Origin: Aquimarina megaterium XH134
GTDB taxonomy: Bacteria; Bacteroidota; Bacteroidia; Flavobacteriales; Flavobacteriaceae
Assembly (NCBI RefSeq): GCF_000520975.1
Contig: NZ_JACB01000001.1
Location: 186,001-250,000 of the forward strand
Direction: 5' to 3'
Length of the DNA stretch: 64,000 bases
Below are positions 17,715 through 26,758 of this stretch, piece after piece (the first letter of the stretch is position 1; the number at the start of each line of letters is the position of its first letter). The translations under genes were made by a program, and so were the position numbers. The notes under the pieces are model-generated. The model was given only the letters and a program-made list of their open reading frames with translations. It searched no databases and was not told the origin of the DNA.

Positions 17715-18560
17715 CTATTTATTAACAGGTTCTATCCCCTTTTCGGGGTTGTAATCAGGAAAAATATAGTAGTTCTTTAATCCTACATTTGCACTGTCTT
17801 TTACCAAGGTTAGCATTGATTTTTCTGGAAATTCTTTTGGTTCATAAACTATAGAGTAGGCAATATTAAGGGTATCTTCTTCTAGTGTGATGAGCTTTGT
17901 AATAGGTTCTAAAAATTTGTATTGTACTATTTGTATTTTACTGCCTCCTACTCTTTTTATGAATTTAGCAATTACTTTTATAGTATCTTGTTTATGAGTG
18001 TAAGGGTTAAAACTACCTCTAGCTTTTTGCTCTTGTTTTATGTTGTATTGCAACGTACTATTGGTATTAAAATAATCGTCGATTATTTTTCGGTGGCTAC
18101 TCGTATGCTTATCAGGAGTTATCGTATAGTTTGAACCTCGATAACCTTCTCTCGTATCAAAATAAACACTACCTATTTCCTTTTTGTACGAAAACAAATC
18201 ATGAATGGTATAATCGGTATCATATTCGTGTTGAGTATGTTCATCAATTCCGTCACCATATTTAAAAAAAGTCAATCTCCAATTCACATTTTTGTTTTGA
18301 ATCAAAAAGAAGTCCTTCTTTACATGATTAACTACAAAACTGTCTATTTTAATTTTGTGATGCTCGTTATTTATATCATAATTTTTCACTACAAAAAAAT
18401 CATTTCTTCTTTTAGAGAATTTTCCATTAACTGCAGTTGTATCTATATAGACTCTATTGGGTTTTAAATGGAATATTTTAAAGGTTTTATCTGTTACTTC
18501 TTTTTTACAAGAAATAAAGTTAATAAGAAATAGTATGCAGATTAATCGGGTGGTTTTCAT
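17715..18560 (-). CDS. Hypothetical lipoprotein
   Basis: 281 residues, ATG at 18560, lipoprotein signal ending NFISC-KKE. The mature part is rich in Lys, Asp and Tyr and appears mostly beta. No motif recognised. It begins just 5 bases downstream of the interrupted small gene at 18566-18703. Probably membrane-anchored in the periplasm or on the surface. Confidence 0.65.
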   Translation of the reverse strand: MKTTRLICILFLINFISCKKEVTDKTFKIFHLKPNRVYIDTTAVNGKFSKRRNDFFVVKNYDINNEHHKIKIDSFVVNHVKKDFFLIQNKNVNWRLTFFKYGDGIDEHTQHEYDTDYTIHDLFSYKKEIGSVYFDTREGYRGSNYTITPDKHTSSHRKIIDDYFNTNSTLQYNIKQEQKARGSFNPYTHKQDTIKVIAKFIKRVGGSKIQIVQYKFLEPITKLITLEEDTLNIAYSIVYEPKEFPEKSMLTLVKDSANVGLKNYYIFPDYNPEKGIEPVNK

Positions 18561-18565
18561 AGAAT

Positions 18566-18703
18566 TTAGTTAATGATTTTTTCAAATGCTACTAATATCT
18601 CTTTTATATCGTTTAGCGTTTCTTTTTACTCTTTCCCTACATCTAAACCGTCATCTGAAACAAATTCTTGATGTATATGCTTTTTAGCTTCTTCAATTCT
18701 CAT
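18566..18703 (-). pseudogene. Small interrupted reading frame (one in-frame stop)
   Basis: Reading from ATG 18703 gives 25 codons (MRIEEAKKHIHQEFVSDDGL, then DVGKE), a TAA at 18628-18626, then 19 further codons in the same frame (KETLNDIKEILVAFEKIIN) to TAA at 18568-18566. Both parts look like one amphipathic helical protein of ~45 residues, so the stop seems to have broken a real gene. The start overlaps the end of the upstream gene by 11 bases. A chance open frame cannot be excluded. Confidence 0.35.
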
Positions 18704-19283
18704 CTTTTGTTTTTTTTGTTGACTGTCTTTCTATTTTTTTCCAGTGATGTAATTCTTTTGCAGGAATATCATTAAATCGTTTTATACGACCATCACAATA
18801 ATGTTGGTAGGTTGCATTTTCTATAGCTTCTAGTTCTTCTAGTTCCTTGTCGTCAATCAAAGCATCATTACAGAAAGGAACCCCTAACTCTCTTCTAAGA
18901 AAGTATTCTCTTTCTTCTCTATTTTTAAATTTTCCTTTTCCTGATTTTAATTCAATAGTAAGTTTTGTGTCTGTAGTAATTGTATATGATCTTTCAAAAG
19001 GTTTATAGTTCATTCCGAATACACTAATCTTAATGTTATGGTTCACTATTTTTTTAGAGCATACTTCCCAAATACCTATTCCATCATAATCTGTATCAAT
19101 TACATCAATCCTTTTATTTCCTGAATTAATCACGATAACCGCTATAGGAACTTCGGTATGTGAATCTGCATCGATAACTTTAAAAAAAGTATGTAGTATT
19201 TTGTTTTTACTATTTGTGGATTGAGCCCTACAATTCAAAAAAAGTAATAGTGCTGATAGATATATTAGTCCTACTATTTTCAT
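18693..19283 (-). CDS. Hypothetical lipoprotein with CarboxypepD-regulatory-like domain
   Basis: 196 residues, ATG at 19283, lipoprotein signal (LLLFLNC-RAQ). Residues ~30-115 look like a transthyretin/CarboxypepD-regulatory-like beta domain (FFKVIDADSHTEVPIAVIVI, FGMNYKPFERSYTI), common in outer-membrane proteins of this phylum. The C-terminal third is charged and helical with ELGVPFCNDALIDDKELEEL. Function unknown. Confidence 0.65.
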   Translation of the reverse strand: MKIVGLIYLSALLLFLNCRAQSTNSKNKILHTFFKVIDADSHTEVPIAVIVINSGNKRIDVIDTDYDGIGIWEVCSKKIVNHNIKISVFGMNYKPFERSYTITTDTKLTIELKSGKGKFKNREEREYFLRRELGVPFCNDALIDDKELEELEAIENATYQHYCDGRIKRFNDIPAKELHHWKKIERQSTKKTKDEN

Positions 19284-19293
19284 CTTATATTAT

Positions 19294-19800
19294 TTAAGAA
19301 TAATCATTTGGGTCGTTTCTGTACTCTACTAGTTTTCGTACATAATTCTTTAAAAATCGTTCCTTTTCAATGACATCTAATTTTCCACAATTTTCTACGT
19401 CTTCATAGGTTTTGGACCATTCTAGTGCTTTTAGCAATGACCAAATGATATGAATTCCTGCTTTATAGGCTTCGTTTGTGATTTCTGGGTATATTTCTTT
19501 TATGTTTTCTGGTATTTCTTCACTTTCGGTTATCAAACCAAACAGATCGGATAACAATAATTCAGAATCTTTTAGGCCTAACCCTTGCTTTTTTACTTCA
19601 TCATCTCCTTGTTCTATATCGGGCCTTTGTTCTACCCATGTTAATTGTTCTACCGTTGGCCACATAAATTTTGCAGTAGAGCCATGCATGAGCAAACCTG
19701 ATTTGATACGGTTTGTAACTTTTTCTAACTGCTGCTTTGTTGTCTTTTTTTGAGAATATTCACTTAATAAAGACAATAGTATTTGTTTTCCGCTTGCCAT
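19294..19800 (-). CDS. Hypothetical cytosolic protein
   Basis: 168 residues, no signal, largely helical. Begins ASGKQILLSLLSEYSQKKTT; Trp-rich middle (FMWPTVEQLTWVEQRPDIEQ). No family recognised. It lies 12 bases downstream of the P-loop-like gene at 19813-20364, so the two are probably co-expressed. Confidence 0.55.
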   Translation of the reverse strand: MASGKQILLSLLSEYSQKKTTKQQLEKVTNRIKSGLLMHGSTAKFMWPTVEQLTWVEQRPDIEQGDDEVKKQGLGLKDSELLLSDLFGLITESEEIPENIKEIYPEITNEAYKAGIHIIWSLLKALEWSKTYEDVENCGKLDVIEKERFLKNYVRKLVEYRNDPNDYS

Positions 19801-19812
19801 AGTATAAATGGA

Positions 19813-20364
19813 TTAGTATCCTGAAATATCTATAATTTTAAGATTTTGCTCTACAATTTGTTTGTAGGTTCTTCTAGCATTCCTATTTGATCCGTATACA
19901 TTGTCCCGTTTTGCTAATTTCTCTGTTAAATCATTTTCGTTTTCTTGCGAAACGATTAATTGAATTGATTTTTCACCTTTTTTTAGATCATCCAATCGTT
20001 CAATTAAAATTTTAATGGTTCTTTCTACATAGCCTACTTCTTTAGGGTTGATTTGATCTAATTCATCTATTATCATCAAACAACTATTATCCTCTTTACG
20101 TAATATATCATGGTGCGAATACACCAATTGTAATGCTGGAAAAGGCGGGTATCCTGCTGTTTTGTAATCGGGGTTATACATTTTTACTTTTTTAATAAAA
20201 TCTGCATAATCGTCTAATCTTGTTATTCCTCTTGGTGTTCTAACCACTTCTCTATTAACATCTTCTATCAGATTGTTAATAAATAGCCTTCTATCGATTT
20301 CAGATCTCCCAATAATTAGCAGGTGCTTATTACGATATAATTCCTTTTTGGCTTCTTCTAGCAT
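19813..20364 (-). CDS. Degenerate P-loop ATPase-like protein
   Basis: 183 residues. HLLIIGRSEIDRRLFINNLI stands where a Walker A motif would be but has lost the GKT/S; CLMIIDELDQI resembles an intact Walker B; YVERTIKILIERLDDL follows. It looks like an AAA/STAND-type core that can no longer bind nucleotide normally, or a shortened relative. It overlaps the upstream 100-residue gene by 7 bases, so the pair is translationally coupled. Function unknown. Confidence 0.55.
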   Translation of the reverse strand: MLEEAKKELYRNKHLLIIGRSEIDRRLFINNLIEDVNREVVRTPRGITRLDDYADFIKKVKMYNPDYKTAGYPPFPALQLVYSHHDILRKEDNSCLMIIDELDQINPKEVGYVERTIKILIERLDDLKKGEKSIQLIVSQENENDLTEKLAKRDNVYGSNRNARRTYKQIVEQNLKIIDISGY

Positions 20365-20660
20365 CCTTGATTATTATTTAATTCTGACTCATGACGAATT
20401 CCTTTTTTGTCAATACGTATATTCCATTTACAGCTGGTAAATGCACCGCTGTTATTGGGTTCTACTGTTCCACAGGCAATTAAATTATCTGGTTTTCCAA
20501 ATTCGTCTTCATCTTCCATATATACGCAGATTTTCATTCCTTCTTTGAGTTCTATTGTATTTCCGTTTGCGTCTTTTTTGAAATCGGTTTTTGATAACAG
20601 TACCAAATCACATGTTATCATTGCATTGAAATCAATATATATTTTTCCTTCTTTTTGCAT
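20358..20660 (-). CDS. Small hypothetical protein coupled to P-loop-like gene
   Basis: 100 residues, cytosolic, predicted beta barrel-like: GKIYIDFNAMITCDLVLLSK, ELKEGMKICVYMEDEDEF, LIACGTVEPNNSGAFTSCKW. Not recognised. Its 3' end overlaps the start of the P-loop-like gene by 7 bases, and it starts 8 bases after the end of the SH3b lipoprotein gene. Confidence 0.55.
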   Translation of the reverse strand: MQKEGKIYIDFNAMITCDLVLLSKTDFKKDANGNTIELKEGMKICVYMEDEDEFGKPDNLIACGTVEPNNSGAFTSCKWNIRIDKKGIRHESELNNNQGC

Positions 20661-20667
20661 TTTATGA

Positions 20668-22269
20668 TTATATCCTTACACCTTGAAATTCCCATTCGAA
20701 TGGTTTGCCTAATGATTTTAAGGATTTAAGTTGTTGTATTTCAATTTTTTTCTGAAGATCTTCTTCGCTTTTTTCATCCGTCTCATCATCGAAATACATC
20801 CTTGAGGTATTCATTTTTTTAGTGATAAAATTAACCTTGTAATCAGTTTCTTCGCCAGAACCTCTATGCCGTTCACTTGATTCATAAGTTATTAATTCAA
20901 AAGCCTCATTTTGATATCTAAATGTATATTGATGGTCTGACATTTGCCAACTACCCGCGCTGTACCAAAAATGAAAATCAATCTGTAAATCTCCATTATC
21001 AAGGATTTTTACACCATCAAAGGGTTCATCCATTGTTGGTGAATCTCGTAATATGATGAATTCATTTGATTGTAGTTTCTTTTCAAAAATATGATCTGAT
21101 TTTCCAAAATATATCCCCAAGACTCTTGGATTGAGATCAAGTGTGTCGATTCCGGGGCCATCATTAAATTCTAAATTTTCTGGTAATGTATTTTGTATTG
21201 CAAAAACTATATCATCTATATCATCATTATTTAAATCCCCAGATGAAGTAGATAAAACTTTCCACCCCTGGGGTATAAGATCACTTAATTTTGTGCCTGA
21301 CCTAGGTAATTCTACAGGATAGTCTTTTATTTCTGTTTTAAAAAAAACATCATCGCCTTTGTGATTAATTATCTTATAGATAAATGTAGTTTCATTTATC
21401 CAATAAAACTCTTTGAAGGTGCAGATATCGTAATTATTATCAAACTGGGTTAAATACGTAAACTCATCATTTATCTTTTTTTGCAAAAAATAAGTAATAC
21501 ATTCATGCCCTCCAAAAATACCATTTAAACGATGTGTATTTTGGGGTGATGGAATTATATACTCGGGATTGCCTATAGTTAATTGTGTTTCTCCAGTTTG
21601 GATTGAAAAACAGACATCGATAGTATGTCCTCCTTCTAAAACTAAAATATCATATTCTGGATAATATCCTGACCAACCTGCAGCAAATACATAATCCTCT
21701 GCACTATTTTGATTTACGCTTAGTTTTTGTCCATTTTTTGTTTTAATGCTTTTAATTAAATCCTCTCTTTTATGTTCTTCACTTTCAAATTTAGTAGTCC
21801 ATTCTATGTGATTTTTCAGAATCTTTTTAATAGAATCCAGGCTACTTATTTTCTTTGGCTTATGAATTTGTCTGGATGATTTCTGTTTTAATTCATTAAA
21901 TTCGACACTACTTATTTGAGATCTATTTATGATGCTATTATTATTTGTTTTTTTTAAGTACCCATCAAATACATATCCTTCTTTTTCGAATGGTTCGGTT
22001 TCTTTTGATACTAAATACAAATAGTTGTTATATTTTATTTTTACCCAGTTTCCTGTGATTATTTTTCCATTATCATTAATGGTCATTTTTTTGTTGGTAT
22101 CGAATATTTTTTCTACTAAAACTCCATATGGAATTTTAGCAACTTTTGCCGATAACAAATCACTGCCAGAACGTACATTTAAGCCGTTTTTAGCATTTAT
22201 AAAATAATACTCTTGACTATATATGTTCAGAGAAATAAAAGTTGTAAAAATGATGGTAATTATTTTCAA
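20668..22269 (-). CDS. Secreted SH3b / FG-GAP-like protein
   Basis: 533 residues with a signal peptide (KIITIIFTTFISLNIYSQ). Residues ~20-80 are an SH3b-like domain (FINAKNGLNVRSGSDLLSAK). The middle and C-terminal parts hold an FG-GAP-like Asp-rich turn (SGDLNNDDIDDIVFAI). The start is a TTG (22269) that overlaps the TGA of the upstream gene (TTGA), and no ATG exists before the signal peptide, so TTG is the likely start with coupling. It resembles the shorter protein at 29309-30040 in domain content. Function unknown. Confidence 0.65.
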   Translation of the reverse strand: MKIITIIFTTFISLNIYSQEYYFINAKNGLNVRSGSDLLSAKVAKIPYGVLVEKIFDTNKKMTINDNGKIITGNWVKIKYNNYLYLVSKETEPFEKEGYVFDGYLKKTNNNSIINRSQISSVEFNELKQKSSRQIHKPKKISSLDSIKKILKNHIEWTTKFESEEHKREDLIKSIKTKNGQKLSVNQNSAEDYVFAAGWSGYYPEYDILVLEGGHTIDVCFSIQTGETQLTIGNPEYIIPSPQNTHRLNGIFGGHECITYFLQKKINDEFTYLTQFDNNYDICTFKEFYWINETTFIYKIINHKGDDVFFKTEIKDYPVELPRSGTKLSDLIPQGWKVLSTSSGDLNNDDIDDIVFAIQNTLPENLEFNDGPGIDTLDLNPRVLGIYFGKSDHIFEKKLQSNEFIILRDSPTMDEPFDGVKILDNGDLQIDFHFWYSAGSWQMSDHQYTFRYQNEAFELITYESSERHRGSGEETDYKVNFITKKMNTSRMYFDDETDEKSEEDLQKKIEIQQLKSLKSLGKPFEWEFQGVRI

Positions 22270-22496
22270 TTGTTTTTCTTTATCTGTTTATATATGAGTG
22301 TTCCTGTAAGAAACACTCCTAAAAGTGCTAAAATGCCATATACTTGTTTTGCTTGCTCGTGATAAACAACACCATCTGGGGATAAAAACCTGCCATTAGC
22401 ATTGTATTCGATATTTGCTCTTTGCAAAAACATCCCTATACAGAAAATGGTTATTAACCCTAGTATTATAGTTAGTATAGACAGTACATGTTTCAT
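22266..22496 (-). CDS. Small membrane protein, two TM segments
   Basis: 76 residues: TM1 ~ residues 4-24 and TM2 ~ 52-68, joined by a polar loop (ANIEYNANGRFLSPDGVVYH). Not recognised. It is translationally coupled to the following secreted SH3b protein by a TTGA overlap, suggesting the two act together at the membrane. Confidence 0.6.
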   Translation of the reverse strand: MKHVLSILTIILGLITIFCIGMFLQRANIEYNANGRFLSPDGVVYHEQAKQVYGILALLGVFLTGTLIYKQIKKNN

Positions 22497-22514
22497 TTGT
22501 TTAGTTTAAATTAG

Positions 22515-23546
22515 TTAGTAGGTTATATGTCCTTTGTCTTCACCCCACCGTCTGTTACTGTCTAGGTAGATTAAAGTTCCTTTATCGTCATATTGGTAAC
22601 TCCCTATTAGTTCTCCATTCATTTTTTTTTGAGTTAAGTTTCCATTAGTATCATATACAAAATCCCAGTCTTCAAAGGGGAAATCTGGATAATGTGTGTA
22701 TGTACTAATTTTAATAATTCTATTTTGAGGGTTGTAGTGATAGATTAAACGCGTGTTTTTGAATGTTTTATTTCGCCATGTTTTTACGTCACTAACTTTG
22801 ATTATTTTATTGTGCTTATTGTATTCTAATACAATTTTACTTCGCTTATTTTTTATGATTTCTGATAGTAGTCCTTTGTTATTGTATCTATAATCCAGAT
22901 CGTTTTTACCATCTTTTGTGGTGGTGGTTGCAGATGCAATCAATTTATCATCCTGGTACTTGTACTTTCTGGAACAGGATATTTTTTTGGATTTCGCATT
23001 GCGATAACACTTTTCAATTAACTGCCCCTTGTTATTATATCTAAATACACTATTTTCTTTTTCTATCAACAACCCATATTTATTGTATTTATAGAGGTTT
23101 TCACCTCCAAAATGATAGTCATCTCCATCTGCAATATCGTTTGGACAAATTTCTTTATATCCTGTTTGTAAGCCTAAATCATTGTAAAAATAACGTACCG
23201 AGCAAAGAACTATTCCAGCATCAACATATCGTTGTGTATATAAATAGGTAGGAAATGTTTCTTCTGAAATTTCTATGTGCTTCGGAATTTTCCCATCGTA
23301 GATAATATCTTGTACTTCCTTTGGTAATCCATAAGGAGTAGATTTTTTACTGTTTAAATTAACGATCTTTCTTAACTCACCTAAACTAGTATAAAAGTAA
23401 ATAGAATCGTTTTGCTTTTTTATGGCTATGGTGTCGTTTTCAAAACGAACAATTCCATTTTGCTGCGCATAACTATTGAATTTAAAAAATAATAGTAATG
23501 CAATGATAAAATTTACTCTATATATTAAACAGTACCTCATGATCAT
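22515..23546 (-). CDS. Secreted YD-repeat-like protein
   Basis: About 343 residues. Start chosen at ATG 23546, directly after the upstream stop (23550-23548); it gives a signal peptide ending NSYAQ. Residues ~100-330 contain imperfect repeats of the YD/RHS kind (YKYNKYGLLIEKENSVFRYN, FRYNNKGQLIEKC, YRYNNKGLLSEIIKN, YNPQNRIIKI, YDTNGNLTQK, YQYDDKGTLIYLD). There is no RHS core signature and no toxin domain at the C-terminus, so this is not a polymorphic toxin itself. Such proteins are common, uncharacterised surface or periplasmic proteins in flavobacteria. Confidence 0.7.
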   Translation of the reverse strand: MIMRYCLIYRVNFIIALLLFFKFNSYAQQNGIVRFENDTIAIKKQNDSIYFYTSLGELRKIVNLNSKKSTPYGLPKEVQDIIYDGKIPKHIEISEETFPTYLYTQRYVDAGIVLCSVRYFYNDLGLQTGYKEICPNDIADGDDYHFGGENLYKYNKYGLLIEKENSVFRYNNKGQLIEKCYRNAKSKKISCSRKYKYQDDKLIASATTTTKDGKNDLDYRYNNKGLLSEIIKNKRSKIVLEYNKHNKIIKVSDVKTWRNKTFKNTRLIYHYNPQNRIIKISTYTHYPDFPFEDWDFVYDTNGNLTQKKMNGELIGSYQYDDKGTLIYLDSNRRWGEDKGHITY

Positions 23547-23547
23547 A

Positions 23548-23928
23548 TTAAGGTTTATACATATGTATGGTTTTGAACGCTTTTTGTTCGTCAAGAGTTA
23601 ATTCAAGCCCCATGAAATCCCATATTTCTCTAGAATTCACTTCATATTTCTTTGGATATAGGACATAATAATATTCTTTACTATGGTCACTATAGCCAAT
23701 TTTTTCGTTAAGATCAAACTCCTTTTTTAGTTCTGTTTTTAGCTTATTGACATGCACACCACCACTTCTTCCAATTGCATTAACTACTTTTTTGTAATTC
23801 GTAATTGTTAATTCTCTATCTTTAATTACTTTGGCACTAAAATTTGCTTCCAAATAGTACCAGTATGCTAATCCTCCAAGCAGTATTGTTGAAATTGCAA
23901 GTAAGATGGTTAGTAGTTTTAGTTTCAT
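23548..23928 (-). CDS. Small membrane-anchored hypothetical protein
   Basis: 126 residues with one N-terminal membrane segment (LLTILLAISTILLGGLAYWY) and a ~100-residue charged soluble part. Coupled with the YD-repeat gene that begins next to its stop. Not recognised. The 215 bases upstream (23929-24143) separate it from the next gene of the array and probably contain its promoter; no distinct site is seen. Confidence 0.6.
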   Translation of the reverse strand: MKLKLLTILLAISTILLGGLAYWYYLEANFSAKVIKDRELTITNYKKVVNAIGRSGGVHVNKLKTELKKEFDLNEKIGYSDHSKEYYYVLYPKKYEVNSREIWDFMGLELTLDEQKAFKTIHMYKP

Positions 23929-24143
23929 TTTGATTTTAAAGGTTTATACCATTTTTAGTATGTAACTAATTTAAGCTTATTTATGTTACTGTACTATAGT
24001 TAACCTATATTCGTAGAGGAAGAATTAATATTTGCAAAAAATCGATTCTTAAAAAGTTTTCTTGTTATTAAATACGAGAAGATTGTTCTAAATCTGAAGT
24101 TATCATTTGATCGAAATCAATATACTTATGATCATTTCAATAC

Positions 24144-24749
24144 TTATTCGATTTCAAAATTATGTATCCAACAGTTTAATGCTTCTTGCAATTGCATATA
24201 GTCCTTGTTGTATTTAACTGCTGTAGGTAATAAACCTAGTTCTTTTGCATCATTACTTTTATAATACATTTCTAATTCACTCAATTTAAACTCAAGGAAT
24301 TTTATAATGCATTTTAATTGCTTGCCAGAAAATAATGAAAATGGTTTGGTATATAATTGTTGGTACCCTAATGAATCTTGAGCGTAATCGGTAATCGTTT
24401 GTAACCTATTTTCAATATCAGGGTCAGAACAGTCATTCAAAAGTCCTTCCTTTTGCAATTGTTGTTGTTCTTTTTGAAAAACTCCTATGGCATATAGTAA
24501 AAACATGGGCGTATGAAAACGCATTCCTTTGGCATCAAAAAATGTTAATGAACTACTACATTGATATAAATGAATTAATGGGATATTATTCCAATCTTCT
24601 TTTTCATCTTTAGCTCTTAGTTTTTTACATTCTAAATCACTTACTCTATCATCATGTCCTTGTGCTTCCCATAGACCTATTCCATCTTCGAGTTTCACCT
24701 CTTTAAAAGCTTCACTTATTTCTTGGATTAATACTTCTTTGTTACTCAT
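24144..24749 (-). CDS. DUF6714-like protein, immunity-like
   Basis: 201 residues, cytosolic. Start set at ATG 24749; the upstream in-frame TTG at 24755 would overlap the previous gene. Motifs GIGLWEAQGHDDRVSDLECK, KDEKEDWNNIP and SSSLTFFDAKGMRFHTPMFL fit what I remember of DUF6714, a small family often seen among orphan or toxin-associated genes. A short linker of 2 bases separates it from the preceding gene. Role as an immunity protein is inferred. Confidence 0.65.
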   Translation of the reverse strand: MSNKEVLIQEISEAFKEVKLEDGIGLWEAQGHDDRVSDLECKKLRAKDEKEDWNNIPLIHLYQCSSSLTFFDAKGMRFHTPMFLLYAIGVFQKEQQQLQKEGLLNDCSDPDIENRLQTITDYAQDSLGYQQLYTKPFSLFSGKQLKCIIKFLEFKLSELEMYYKSNDAKELGLLPTAVKYNKDYMQLQEALNCWIHNFEIE

Positions 24750-24751
24750 TT

Positions 24752-25174
24752 TCAAGGTTCCTGCCTATTGTTCTTTTTATTGTCTAACCAATGTGCTATA
24801 CTCTTAAAATCGCTTTCAGAAATTTTGCTTCCACAGTCTACTCTGGTGGTTTCTCCTCCTTGTCCTTTTTGATATTGAATATCAAAGTTGTTTTTATCTG
24901 AATTATATCTAATATACACCATTGGCAGATCATATCGTTTATCATAATTTTTACCTAATGAAAGCCCTAATGCATAATGTGATTGGCTAGGATAATAACG
25001 CTTCCAGAAACCAATTTCTTTACACTCTTTTATGAACTCAAGAAGCGGTTTTAATTCCTTTTTTTCAACTTCAATCCATAATATACACCATTCGACCATA
25101 ATGTTCCATTGTACCTGTTTATCATCAGATTTCATTCCGTTAATTATTTCGGTATAGCGATCTCTACTATTCAT
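24752..25174 (-). CDS. Hypothetical cytosolic protein
   Basis: 140 residues, no signal. Begins NSRDRYTEIINGMKSDDKQV; Trp/Glu-rich helical N-terminus, beta C-terminus (LPMVYIRYNSDKNNFDIQYQ, TTRVDCGSKISESDF). No family recognised. Its stop is 2 bases from the ATG of the DUF6714-like gene; probably one unit with it and with the gene at 25184-25690, 9 bases upstream. Confidence 0.6.
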   Translation of the reverse strand: MNSRDRYTEIINGMKSDDKQVQWNIMVEWCILWIEVEKKELKPLLEFIKECKEIGFWKRYYPSQSHYALGLSLGKNYDKRYDLPMVYIRYNSDKNNFDIQYQKGQGGETTRVDCGSKISESDFKSIAHWLDNKKNNRQEP

Positions 25175-25183
25175 ACTACAGGA

Positions 25184-25690
25184 TTACTCTTTCCAACGGT
25201 ATGGATTTTCTTCTACCAGGGAGAAGGAAGTTAATTGAAAACTATTTGAGCTTAATCCTTCAATGTCATTTATATTTTCAAAGGTCAATTCAACACCACT
25301 TTTTAATCGTAATAAAACCCCCAGGTTATCGGTTTTCTTTTTATAATCAATATCGTGTTCGTTTAGTTTTGTTATCACAAATAAGAGGTTGAGTTGGCTA
25401 ACATCTTCGAAGATCCATTTGTTTAATTTTAGTTGATTACTGCTATCTAATTTCCCATCATACCAATAATCTGAAAATATCAAATAGAGCTTTTTGTTTT
25501 CAAAATGTAGTTCAATCCCCCCATAGGTCCAGATATTAATCTCTTCTGTCAAAAAATCAGCTCCAAAACAATCTGGGTCGGGAAAGTTGTTTACAATCCA
25601 TTCTTTGGTTTGTCCCAGTTTTAGATAGTCAAACTTTCCTATCTTAAAAAACTCTAACAAATCAATTTCTATAGGTGTTTTTAGTTTCAT
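25184..25690 (-). CDS. Hypothetical cytosolic protein, immunity-like
   Basis: 168 residues. The block FDYLKLGQTKEWIVNNFPDP, then GGIELHFENKKLYLIFSDYW, resembles small proteins in which a helix-turn segment is followed by a beta sheet facing a partner, seen in several toxin-immunity sets; no named family can be given. First gene of a group of three close genes (to 24144). Confidence 0.6.
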   Translation of the reverse strand: MKLKTPIEIDLLEFFKIGKFDYLKLGQTKEWIVNNFPDPDCFGADFLTEEINIWTYGGIELHFENKKLYLIFSDYWYDGKLDSSNQLKLNKWIFEDVSQLNLLFVITKLNEHDIDYKKKTDNLGVLLRLKSGVELTFENINDIEGLSSNSFQLTSFSLVEENPYRWKE

Positions 25691-25730
25691 CTGTTCTTTT
25701 TATGGTTTTTTAGAGCGTTGACATCCGCGT

Positions 25731-26237
25731 TTATTCTATTTGAATTCTTCCTGTACATATCAGTTTTAGATATTTCCAAAAACCGAAATGATATTTTTTT
25801 ATTTCGTTTAGCTCAATTGCCTCATAAATTTCGTCAAAATTTTCGTAGAACAATCCGTTTATTTTAAATGAGGTTCTGGATGATTTATCTACAAGATGAA
25901 CTGTCCTATAATCTTCATACCGACCATATTCTACAGATTTTATATATCCTTTAAAGTCTTGTAATCTGACTGTTTTTCCTAAAGGATAATATATCGAACG
26001 CCACCTGATTGTTTGGGCTTCTCGATCTATAACGATGTATTTAAAGTCTTTAAAAATAATGAGCACTACCATTACGATTAGACTCAATAGGAATACCATG
26101 AAAAGTAGAAATGTTTCAACGCCTTCATATAAAAGTGTTTTTAGAAGTAACCCTATGAGTAAGAGCAACCCCATTGTGCTTAGGCTCATGGATATGAACC
26201 ATAGGATAAATCTTAATTTAATTTTGCTTTTCGTCAT
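25731..26237 (-). CDS. Two-TM membrane protein with PH-like soluble part
   Basis: 168 residues. Two membrane segments at ~10-32 and ~41-61, then a beta-rich cytosolic part ([40 protein letters not shown]) that could be PH-like. The start overlaps the stop of the upstream gene by 4 bases (ATGA), so the two are coupled. Function unknown; membrane-located immunity proteins have such shapes. Confidence 0.6.
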   Translation of the reverse strand: MTKSKIKLRFILWFISMSLSTMGLLLLIGLLLKTLLYEGVETFLLFMVFLLSLIVMVVLIIFKDFKYIVIDREAQTIRWRSIYYPLGKTVRLQDFKGYIKSVEYGRYEDYRTVHLVDKSSRTSFKINGLFYENFDEIYEAIELNEIKKYHFGFWKYLKLICTGRIQIE

Positions 26238-26632
26238 TTTAATACTTCGGGAATTTTATCAATTTTTTCGAAAGAAATAATTTTTGCATAAGCATAACCA
26301 CCAAAAATTAAGCGCTTTGTTTCATAGTTGAACTTTATGGTGTAGTTCTTCTCCTTCATTTTTATTGGGCTTTCGGGATGAAGCTTCTTGAAATCTATTT
26401 TAGTAACATATATCCATTCGATATCTTTATTTTGTGTTCTTAGGAATATTCTTTTTTTTCCTAATATAGATTCTAATCCATGTCTAAAAATATCCTTCTG
26501 CCCCAGGTCAATCATTTTATATTTTACTTCTGATGCTCCTCTAATTATTTTAGAGTGAACCAGTCGATATCTTACCAAAATAAGAATCAATAAAACTAAA
26601 AGCGCTATGATAATAAATAGTATGGTTTTCAT
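26234..26632 (-). CDS. Single-TM hypothetical protein
   Basis: 132 residues with one N-terminal membrane segment (~3-22, [17 protein letters not shown]) and a basic soluble domain. Coupled by ATGA overlap with the two-TM gene at 25731. Not recognised. The 126 bases upstream (26633-26758) show no gene. Confidence 0.6.
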   Translation of the reverse strand: MKTILFIIIALLVLLILILVRYRLVHSKIIRGASEVKYKMIDLGQKDIFRHGLESILGKKRIFLRTQNKDIEWIYVTKIDFKKLHPESPIKMKEKNYTIKFNYETKRLIFGGYAYAKIISFEKIDKIPEVLK

Positions 26633-26758
26633 TTTTTAAGACTTTTGACGTACCAGATACAAGATCAGTTTTGTTTTTTTAGTGATACTAACATCTGTTG
26701 TATTGTATGATTGCATCCCACAGATTACATATAAACTATCAAATTGATGACTATAGCT

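Noticed and set aside
22515..23546. YD-repeat protein considered as an RHS/polymorphic toxin for the neighbouring immunity-like genes
   Set aside because: It is only ~343 residues, lacks the RHS core signature and has no C-terminal toxin domain.
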